NCBI GenBank assembly: GCA_030452225.1
Contig: JAKDMP010000008.1
Location: forward strand, 1 to 32,431
Direction: 5' to 3'
DNA length: 32,431 bases
Origin: Gammaproteobacteria bacterium
GTDB taxonomy: Bacteria; Pseudomonadota; Gammaproteobacteria; JAKDMP01
The notes under the pieces are model-generated. The model made no database searches. It saw only the letters and a program-made list of their open reading frames with translations, and was not told the origin of the DNA. Shown one piece after another: positions 1-5,299 of the stretch (positions are counted from its first letter, which is position 1; every line of letters begins with the position of its first letter). A program made the translations under genes and the position numbers.

Positions 1-101
1 ATATTGTAAATTATGACAGTAATTCTGCCGCCCGACAACGTCATTGCTCTGTAAATGCCTTGTCTTTACCCAGGCGCTCCAGCGGCACGCTCATGTAGCC
101 A

Positions 102-257
102 TTACGGCGCCCGACACCAGCCCTTATGCCGCCTGCAGCGACCAGCCTTGAGCGCATGCGCGTCGTCGCGGGTAAAAACCTGAATCCGATGGTTGCACGA
201 ATCAGCGACAAAAACGCGCGTCGCCATCACTGCGACGCCGTTCGGGTCGTGGAATTT
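102..257 (-). pseudogene. NHL-repeat protein remnant
   Basis: Reading the minus strand from about 257 to a TAA at 104-102 gives a stretch with the segments FHDPNGVAV and VADSCNHRIQVF. This is the hallmark pattern of one NHL beta-propeller blade (normally ...P.GVAV...VADSGNHRIQVF). No start codon or further blade is joined to it: the frame runs straight on from the end of the RES toxin gene, and after the blade the translation degenerates into basic residues and stops. I read it as a leftover of a larger NHL protein gene, possibly frameshifted, whose remainder may lie beyond the left edge. The rest of 1-276 shows nothing else I recognise. Confidence 0.45.
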
Positions 258-276
258 GCTCAGAGACGTGCTCGGC

Positions 277-741
277 TCACAGTAAACGATTATCTGGAAG
301 GTAGTCCTGGGGTTTGCCGAGCCGAATCAAGGTGTAGTCCGGGTGCCGGGGGTTCAGAAGGTAGTTGCTTTCTCCTGGCGCCAGAACAGACGGCACTTCC
401 AATACGGCCGTTTGGCCTTGCTCGAGCCATCTTTTGCCTATACCCATCAAGGTCTCCGGCGGCGTCGGCTTGTTCCAGTCTTTCGGTAGATTCGTGGGGT
501 CAACAGACGCGATTGACACTTCGTCGGGGACCTCGGCCGCCGCAATCACGGTATCAGGCAGCCACTCGAGCCGGCGGTAGTTGGCCAGGTAATCCAGGAT
601 CGCAAGCGAGGCATGCTCCGAGGCATAGACGACTGGGTGGCCTCGGGGTGTCCAGCGCCCCGAGACATACAGGCCTCCTACCCCACTGAACAAGCTCTTC
701 CGGTACTTGGCCTTCCCGCAGCGATAGACGGTCAGGCTCAC
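277..741 (-). CDS. RES-domain toxin
   Basis: 154-residue RES-family toxin, the usual size. Family members act on NAD+ (NAD+ glycohydrolase or phosphorylase, or ADP-ribosyltransferase) and poison the cell when not bound by their antitoxin. The family pattern is visible: R29 in SGRWTPRG, Y39 and E42 in VVYASEHASLAILDYL, and a late S-N-Y-L-L-N-P-x-H-P segment around residues 125-135 (the final conserved Ser). Its ATG overlaps the antitoxin TGA by four bases (ATGA, 738-741), so translation is probably coupled and antitoxin is made first. The stop at 277-279 abuts an NHL remnant. The family is certain from motif and partner; the exact substrate chemistry is family knowledge, not visible here. Confidence 0.9.
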   Translation of the reverse strand: MSLTVYRCGKAKYRKSLFSGVGGLYVSGRWTPRGHPVVYASEHASLAILDYLANYRRLEWLPDTVIAAAEVPDEVSIASVDPTNLPKDWNKPTPPETLMGIGKRWLEQGQTAVLEVPSVLAPGESNYLLNPRHPDYTLIRLGKPQDYLPDNRLL

Positions 742-1166
742 GCATAGACCCCGTATTCCATGCGGTCCAACATGTCCGTGACCCGGGTGGTGCCGTAGTC
801 GGTGGCAAGTGCATCCAGGGGCGACTCGCCATCCAGATACTTGTTCGGCTCTCGCAACCAGGCTGCGGCGTTGGCCTCGCTTTCCAGCACCTCGGTTGCC
901 CGAACGTAGATGCGTGCCACGCGCGCCAACCTGTCAGAGCTTGTCACACTCAACCTTTTCCCTCCACCCGTCAAACGATCCAGCGTGCGAACGCTCACTC
1001 CCAGCACCGTAGCGCTTTCTGCTCGACTCAAATGGAGCCTTTTGGTGAGCGCCGCACAAGATTCGGCCGGCAAGCCCTCAAGTACGGCGCTCGCCAGGTC
1101 AACCCGATTGGCGGGGCGGCCGAACGCACTGCGCCCGCCCATCACTTGTATGATCCCTTTTCCCAT
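738..1166 (-). CDS. Xre/MbcA/ParS-type antitoxin
   Basis: 142-residue antitoxin of the type paired with RES toxins. An N-terminal helix-turn-helix region (about residues 40-75, with LSRAESATVLGVSVRTLDRL) is followed by the C-terminal MbcA/ParS/DUF2384 toxin-binding domain (about 85-142; WLREPNKYLDGESPLDAL). The very C-terminus normally plugs the toxin's active site. The ATG at 1166-1164 is chosen because GAG lies 6 bases upstream and a good promoter lies behind it. Such antitoxins generally repress their own operon, and a GACA-TT-TGTC inverted repeat (1181-1190) between promoter and start is a candidate operator. The gene is transcribed divergently from the fluoride channel operon. Confidence 0.88.
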   Translation of the reverse strand: MGKGIIQVMGGRSAFGRPANRVDLASAVLEGLPAESCAALTKRLHLSRAESATVLGVSVRTLDRLTGGGKRLSVTSSDRLARVARIYVRATEVLESEANAAAWLREPNKYLDGESPLDALATDYGTTRVTDMLDRMEYGVYA

Positions 1167-1193
1167 CGCGATCTCGGCATGACATTTGTCGTT

Positions 1194-1222
1194 ATTTTAA
1201 CGCCATCTTGCGAGACAGTCAA
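1194..1222 (-). promoter_or_regulatory. Promoter of the antitoxin-toxin operon
   Basis: On the minus strand TTGACT (1222-1217) and TAAAAT (1199-1194) are separated by exactly 17 bases; each matches the sigma70 consensus at five of six positions. The predicted start of transcription is near 1187, inside or next to the GACATTTGTC inverted repeat at 1181-1190, which fits repression by the antitoxin. Not experimentally supported. Confidence 0.65.
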
Positions 1223-1284
1223 ACTCGCGGCGTTGCCGGTCATCCACGCTTCCGGCTGCTCCCCGGAGCCGCCCTCAGCGGGAA

Positions 1285-1313
1285 TTGACAGCCCGCAGGC
1301 CATCGGCTACAGT
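1285..1313 (+). promoter_or_regulatory. Promoter of fluoride riboswitch 1 / fluC operon
   Basis: TTGACA (1285-1290), 17-base spacer, TACAGT (1308-1313). The -35 box is a perfect sigma70 match and the -10 matches four of six. Predicted transcription start is about 1320, just before the riboswitch aptamer, leaving a leader of roughly 98 bases ahead of the fluC start codon. Confidence 0.7.
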
Positions 1314-1325
1314 TTCTGCGCCAAC

Positions 1326-1384
1326 AAGGCAGGTGATGGAGTTCACCGTAAACCGCCTCCGTCCGGAAGCTGATGACTCCTGCT
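1326..1384 (+). promoter_or_regulatory. Fluoride (crcB) riboswitch 1, translational
   Basis: Matches the fluoride riboswitch (crcB motif) consensus. The first hairpin is GGTG (1332-1335), loop ATGGAGTT, CACC (1344-1347), followed by the AACCGCC linker and second helix GCcTCC...GGAaGC, then the highly conserved TGATGACTCCT. The loop GGAGT (1338-1342) can form the aptamer pseudoknot with ACTCC (1376-1380). The same 3' strand belongs to a 12-base perfect inverted repeat, TGACTCCTGCTG (1374-1385) with CAGCAGGAGTCA (1401-1412), which would bury the Shine-Dalgarno AGGAG (1405-1409). Fluoride binding should therefore hold ACTCC in the pseudoknot and free the ribosome-binding site, turning fluC translation on. 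The aptamer identification is strong; the switching logic is deduced from the pairings. Confidence 0.92.
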
Positions 1385-1417
1385 GGGATCAACACACTTG
1401 CAGCAGGAGTCAATGAG

Positions 1418-1798
1418 ATGCTTTGGAATTACCTGGCCGTCATGGCCGGCGGAGCCATCGGTTGTTGCGCACGCTTTGGATTGACGCAAGTCATCCAATC
1501 GTTTTACCAGGGCAGGAGCTTTCCATTGGCGACGCTGGTCGTCAACGTGGCGGGCAGCCTGCTCCTCGGCTTTGTCTATTTTGCCGCCCTCGAACGCCTG
1601 TCCATCAATCCCGTACTGCGCCTGGCGATTATCGCCGGCGGGCTTGGTGGCTTCACTACCTTCTCGACATTTACGGTTGAAAGCCTGGTCCTGGTGGAAA
1701 GCGGAACACCGGGCCGCGCCCTGCTCTACCTGACACTGTCGGTCGTTCTGGGGGTTTTTGCCGCGTTTGTCGGCGGGTTCCTTGCGAGAGCACTGTAG
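1418..1798 (+). CDS. crcB: Fluoride channel FluC/CrcB
   Basis: 126-residue dual-topology fluoride exporter of the inner membrane, functioning as a homodimer that lets F- leave the cytoplasm. Four hydrophobic segments and family signatures are visible: GGAIGCCARF near the N-terminus, ATLVVNVAGSLLLG (with the conserved Asn), and GGLGGFTTFSTF, which holds the phenylalanine box and the central Na+ site. An upstream in-frame ATG at 1373 lies inside the riboswitch aptamer and cannot be the start. The ATG at 1418 follows AGGAG (1405-1409) at a good distance and gives the normal family length. It is controlled by the fluoride riboswitch directly upstream and followed after nine bases by a DUF190 gene. 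Confidence 0.95.
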   Translation: MLWNYLAVMAGGAIGCCARFGLTQVIQSFYQGRSFPLATLVVNVAGSLLLGFVYFAALERLSINPVLRLAIIAGGLGGFTTFSTFTVESLVLVESGTPGRALLYLTLSVVLGVFAAFVGGFLARAL

Positions 1799-1807
1799 GA
1801 GGATGAT

Positions 1808-2128
1808 ATGAGCAAGCAAATGATCGTTGCCCGCATTTACGTCGGCGAGTCGGATTCCGGGCCAAGGGGCAACCTGATGGAACACATCATGGAGGTGCTG
1901 CGCGACCAGCACCGGGTACACGGTGTTACCGTCTTCCGCGGCATTGCAGGATTCGGTTCCAGCGGCGTGGTGCATTCTGCCGACTTGTTGAGGCTGAATC
2001 CGAATCTCCCGCTGGTCATCGAGTTTTTCGATGAGCCGGAAGTGATTGAAGCGGCTGTCGAAACCCTGAACGACCTGATTCCGGCCGGTCAGATGATTTC
2101 ATGGCCCGTAACCTGCAACCTCGATTGA
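1808..2128 (+). CDS. DUF190 (PII-like) protein linked to fluC
   Basis: 106-residue DUF190 protein. The family has the ferredoxin-like fold of PII signalling proteins and is repeatedly found next to, or fused to, CrcB/FluC genes; its function is not established. The alternating pattern ARIYVGESD, HGVTVFRGIAGFGSSG and PLVIEFFDEPEVIEAAVETL fits that fold, with the glycine-rich segment where PII proteins carry a ligand loop. The ribosome-binding site AGGAGG (1797-1802) overlaps the fluC stop codon, so the two genes share the riboswitch-controlled transcript. The likely role is to sense a ligand and modulate the channel, or to take part in fluoride tolerance; that is inference from context only. 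Confidence 0.85.
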   Translation: MSKQMIVARIYVGESDSGPRGNLMEHIMEVLRDQHRVHGVTVFRGIAGFGSSGVVHSADLLRLNPNLPLVIEFFDEPEVIEAAVETLNDLIPAGQMISWPVTCNLD

Positions 2129-2314
2129 ATGCCCCCGGCCCTCGACCGGGGCGCCGTGAAAATCAAGACCGAAACCGCCCTGCTCCACCGCACCGCCGAC
2201 ATCCCGGCCTGCAACCGAACGGTTGACATGTCCGGATCGACTTGACGAACAGTCGATTGCCGTGCGGCCGGGAGCCGCAGGCACTTTCCGGATAATGCAG
2301 GGAGAAGCCGGCAA
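2129..2314 (+). other. Non-coding interval before riboswitch 2
   Basis: No convincing gene. It holds a six-base-pair hairpin (CCCCGG 2133-2138 with CCGGGG 2146-2151) just after the DUF190 stop, without a following T tract, so it is not a classical terminator. An isolated TTGACA (2223-2228) has no matching -10 box. The useful signals begin with the promoter at 2315. Confidence 0.5.
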
Positions 2315-2343
2315 TCGACACCCTGCCCCGGTTTTGCTACAAT
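2315..2343 (+). promoter_or_regulatory. Promoter of fluoride riboswitch 2 / glycosyltransferase
   Basis: TCGACA (2315-2320), 17-base spacer, TACAAT (2338-2343): five of six matches to each sigma70 box with ideal spacing. Predicted transcription start is about 2350, just ahead of the aptamer hairpin at 2362. This gives the glycosyltransferase its own fluoride-responsive transcript rather than mere read-through from fluC. Confidence 0.72.
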
Positions 2344-2351
2344 TTCCGCGA

Positions 2352-2411
2352 CATCACAACCGGTGATGGAGTCCACCGCGAACCGTCCCGTCGGGACTGA
2401 TGACCCCTGCT
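2352..2411 (+). promoter_or_regulatory. Fluoride (crcB) riboswitch 2
   Basis: Second copy of the crcB motif. The first hairpin is GGTG (2362-2365), loop ATGGAGTC, CACC (2374-2377), then AACC and a second helix GTCCC (2385-2389) with GGGAC (2393-2397), then TGATGACCCCTGCT (2398-2411). The loop GGAGTC (2368-2373) pairs with GACCCC (2402-2407) except for one A-C mismatch. The same strand GACCCCTGCT (2402-2411) faces AGCAGGAGTC (2429-2438), containing the Shine-Dalgarno of the next gene, with the mismatch at the same position. Architecture and switching logic match riboswitch 1. Control of a PMT-type glycosyltransferase by this RNA is unusual. The aptamer call is strong; whether the mismatch weakens fluoride binding is unknown. 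Confidence 0.88.
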
Positions 2412-2441
2412 CTACCTGATTCACCTCAAGCAGGAGTCACG

Positions 2442-4313
2442 ATGTCGCGGGTAATTTCAACCAGAACGGGCCTGTTCATCTGCCTGATCACTTTCGCGGT
2501 GATCTGGTTCGGGGGACTGGGCTATCGCCCCTTGTTCGCCACCGACGAGGGGCGCTACGCGGAGATTCCGCGTGAAATGATGGCGGCAGGCGATTGGGTG
2601 ACGCCCCGTCTGAACGGACTGCGTTATTTCGAAAAGCCGCCGCTTCAATACTGGATGACGGCGGCATCCTATGCCGTATTCGGCGTCCATGACTGGGTGG
2701 CACGCTTGTGGACGGCCGTTGCCGGCTTTCTGACGGTCCTTCTCGCGGGCTTCACCGCTTTTCGCCTGTATGGGAGGAAGGCGGGCTGGATGACGGCTGC
2801 CGTGCTGGGCGGCAGCTTCTATTTCGTATTCCTGAGTCATTTCAGTACGCTCGATGCCGTGCTCTGCGGGGCCATGAGCCTTAACCTGTTCGGCTTTCTG
2901 CTGGCCCAGCGGGCGACGCGCGGCTCGCGTGCCGAACTGGGCTGGATGCTGGCGTCCTGGGCCGGCGCCGCCCTGGCCGTGCTCGACAAGGGTTTGATCG
3001 GCATCTTGTTGCCGGGCGCGGTCATCGCGCTCTACATGATTCTCAAGCGCGATACCGGGCTTTTGCGTCGCCTTCGCATCCTGCCCGGGCTGACTCTGTT
3101 CCTGGCAATGGTCCTGCCGTGGTTCATCGCCGTATCGATCCAGAACCCGGACTTTCCGTGGCAATTTTTCATGGTACAGCAGTTCCTGCGCTTTTTGACC
3201 CCGGCTCAACATCGCCCCGGTCCCGGCTGGTATTTCATCCCGCTGCTGGTTCTGTCGGTGCTCCCATGGCTGGCGGCGGCGGGACGCGGGCTCCTCTCCC
3301 CGCTGCGCGGCTTGTTGCGGCGTGAAGCCTTCAATCCCGAAGTCCTCATATGGCTGTGGATCGTCGTCATTTTCGCGTTCTTCTCCGTTTCCCATTCCAA
3401 GTTGCCCAGCTATATCCTGCCGATTATCCCGGCCTTTGCCGTGCTGATCGGGCAACGCTTGTCGCGCCTGGAACGACTCCCGTGGTCGGCCGGGGCGATC
3501 TCCCTGGCGACCGGCATCGTTCTCCTTGCGCTCGCGGTCATGGCTCCGGAATGGGGACTCGGCCGCAGCATCGATGCCCGATTGCCACACTCCTTTCTCG
3601 TTTCCGCTATCGTCGCCGCCAGTCTCCTCGTAGTGGCCACGGTGATGGCGGTGATCGCGCGCAGGCGCGCTTTGCCCGCCGTCGTGCTCATCGCTGCGGC
3701 CTGGCTGATTGCAACCCGGCTGATCATGCTCGGCGGCGCCGCGCTCGGCCCGCAACATTCCACGAGCGCATTGGCAGCGCAAGTGGCCCGTTACAAACAA
3801 CCAAACGTGCCGGTTTATTCGGTCGCCGGCTACCAGCAAACCCTGCCCTTTTACCTTCGCCGTACGGTGACTCTCGTGAAATACCAAGGCGAAATGGCTT
3901 TCGGTATTGCCCGGGCCGGCCATTCACTCGAAGACCGCTATCTGCCAACGCTCGAGGATTTTGCCGCGCGCTGGAGGCGGGAGCCCGAAGCGCTTGCTTT
4001 TGTCCCGCGCACACAGCTTGCGAAGGTCAAAACGCTGCAAATCCGCTACCGTATCGCGGCAGGCAATTCCAAGTGGGTGGCGTTGGTGCACAAGCACCAG
4101 CTGCCACTTCAAATGTTCGCGCACGCCATCCCTTGCGTGGCACTCATGAACTCACAATTTTGTGTTCTGGTATCCGATCGACGATACGGTTTCCCGGTAA
4201 TGCCGACAACGGAACTCCCGGAGTTCTACTTCCCTGGCGAGGCCTCCATCTCCCGGAGTTGGGCCGCCGACCAGGCGACCAGCGGATGCAAACCATCTCC
4301 GCCCGTGCCTTGA
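2442..4313 (+). CDS. ArnT/PMT-family lipid-linked sugar glycosyltransferase
   Basis: 623-residue polytopic inner-membrane GT-C glycosyltransferase (PMT_2/ArnT-like). These enzymes move a sugar from an undecaprenyl-phosphate carrier onto lipid A, a glycan or a protein on the periplasmic side. The first membrane helix (about 10-28) is followed by the periplasmic loop FATDEGRYAEIPREM with D35 and by YFEKPPLQYW with K65. The 30-residue spacing equals that of the catalytic Asp and carrier-binding Lys of Cupriavidus ArnT. About a dozen hydrophobic helices reach to roughly residue 450, then a soluble C-terminal domain. ATG 2442 is preceded by CAGGAG (2431-2436); an upstream ATG (2400) sits in the riboswitch. 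The last ~30 codons are antisense to fdsD and look unrelated to the family, suggesting loss of an earlier stop. Sugar and acceptor are not predictable. Confidence 0.88.
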   Translation: MSRVISTRTGLFICLITFAVIWFGGLGYRPLFATDEGRYAEIPREMMAAGDWVTPRLNGLRYFEKPPLQYWMTAASYAVFGVHDWVARLWTAVAGFLTVLLAGFTAFRLYGRKAGWMTAAVLGGSFYFVFLSHFSTLDAVLCGAMSLNLFGFLLAQRATRGSRAELGWMLASWAGAALAVLDKGLIGILLPGAVIALYMILKRDTGLLRRLRILPGLTLFLAMVLPWFIAVSIQNPDFPWQFFMVQQFLRFLTPAQHRPGPGWYFIPLLVLSVLPWLAAAGRGLLSPLRGLLRREAFNPEVLIWLWIVVIFAFFSVSHSKLPSYILPIIPAFAVLIGQRLSRLERLPWSAGAISLATGIVLLALAVMAPEWGLGRSIDARLPHSFLVSAIVAASLLVVATVMAVIARRRALPAVVLIAAAWLIATRLIMLGGAALGPQHSTSALAAQVARYKQPNVPVYSVAGYQQTLPFYLRRTVTLVKYQGEMAFGIARAGHSLEDRYLPTLEDFAARWRREPEALAFVPRTQLAKVKTLQIRYRIAAGNSKWVALVHKHQLPLQMFAHAIPCVALMNSQFCVLVSDRRYGFPVMPTTELPEFYFPGEASISRSWAADQATSGCKPSPPVP

Positions 4314-4456
4314 TAGACGGCCAACTGACTGCGCATGTTCGGCGGCCAGAACTTGCGGATATGCTCCAGCACCCCTTCGCGCGCACGTTCTTCCGGATAC
4401 GCCTGGAAATAGTCCGCGATGCGGTTCGCCATGTCGATCATCTTCTGCTCGTCCAC
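4226..4456 (-). CDS. fdsD: Formate dehydrogenase delta subunit FdsD
   Basis: 76-residue small subunit of NAD-dependent formate dehydrogenases. The family pattern is clear: MIDMANRIADYF, then EGVLEHIRKFWPPNMR and a terminal GLHPLVAWSAAQL. FdsD is required for full activity and is thought to help cofactor handling or complex maturation, without redox centres. The GTG start at 4456 follows the fdhD stop by six bases, with GGAG inside the fdhD end as ribosome-binding site. It is the last gene of the fds operon. Its 3' end overlaps the convergent glycosyltransferase gene by 88 bases, so there is no room for a terminator between them. Confidence 0.85.
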   Translation of the reverse strand: MDEQKMIDMANRIADYFQAYPEERAREGVLEHIRKFWPPNMRSQLAVYQGTGGDGLHPLVAWSAAQLREMEASPGK

Positions 4457-4462
4457 CGGTAA

Positions 4463-5299
4463 CTACTCCGCACCGCCGATACGCTCGGCGCCGTTCAGGA
4501 TCAGGTAGGAGTCCTCGCGCACCTGACAGGCCAGGCTGAGATTGGCCTCGCGCGCAAGGCGTACCGCCAGCGCGGTGGGTGCCGACGCAGTTGCCAGCAA
4601 CCGCAACCCGAACGCCGACGCCTTCTGCACGAGTTCATAGCTGCAGCGGCTCGACATGGCCACGAAACCGGATTCCGGCGCAATCCCCGCGCGCGCGGCG
4701 GCGCCGATGAGTTTGTCCAGGGCATTGTGGCGCCCCACGTCCTCCCGCGCGCACAGGAGTTTACCCTCCCCATCCACGAAGGCGGCGGCGTGCATGGCGC
4801 CGGCGACCGCGTTGTAGGGTTGCCAGCCGCGCAATGCCCCGACGGCTCGCGGGATCGCTTCGCCGTCGTAGACGGGGCCGTCGGCCAGCCGGGCAATTGG
4901 GCGAACGGCGTCCCGCAGTTCCCGCACGCCGCACAGGCCGCAACTGCTGACACCGGCCATGCGCCGGCTGCGCACCACGCCCTGCGGATCGCCGTACAGC
5001 GCCACGTACAGTGCCATGCCTTCCGGCCGCGCATGCACATGCACCGACTCGATATCCGCCGCGTCGCCAATCAGCCCTTCGGTGAGCAGGAAACCGTAGG
5101 CAAAGTCCGCAAGGTCCGCGGGCGAGGCCAGCATCACGGCGTAGCTCTCGCCATTGACGACCATGGCAACGGGCAATTCTTCCGGAAAGTCCCGGCAGCC
5201 GTTTTCGACCCCTCGAGGAGTCCAGCGCCGGAACTCGTTGCGCCCCGCCACCCAGGAACGGTCGGCCTCGGCATCCGGTGGGGATTGGATCACTTCCAT
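4463..5299 (-). CDS. fdhD: FdhD sulfurtransferase for formate dehydrogenase
   Basis: 278 residues. FdhD (FdsC in fds operons) takes sulfur from a cysteine desulfurase and delivers it to the bis-MGD molybdenum cofactor of the formate dehydrogenase, which is inactive without it. The catalytic loop SSCGLCGV carries the conserved CxxC. The segments YGFLLTEGLI, AGAMHAAAF and CAREDVGRHNALDKLIG are typical of the family, as is SRCSYELVQKA near the C-terminus. The open frame extends far upstream on the minus strand, but the ATG at 5299 shares its A with the TGA of fdsA and gives the expected length. Confidence 0.93.
   Translation of the reverse strand: MEVIQSPPDAEADRSWVAGRNEFRRWTPRGVENGCRDFPEELPVAMVVNGESYAVMLASPADLADFAYGFLLTEGLIGDAADIESVHVHARPEGMALYVALYGDPQGVVRSRRMAGVSSCGLCGVRELRDAVRPIARLADGPVYDGEAIPRAVGALRGWQPYNAVAGAMHAAAFVDGEGKLLCAREDVGRHNALDKLIGAAARAGIAPESGFVAMSSRCSYELVQKASAFGLRLLATASAPTALAVRLAREANLSLACQVREDSYLILNGAERIGGAE

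Noticed and set aside
2133-2151. Possible intrinsic terminator after the DUF190 gene
   Set aside because: The CCCCGG/CCGGGG hairpin is only six base pairs and no T tract follows on the plus strand.
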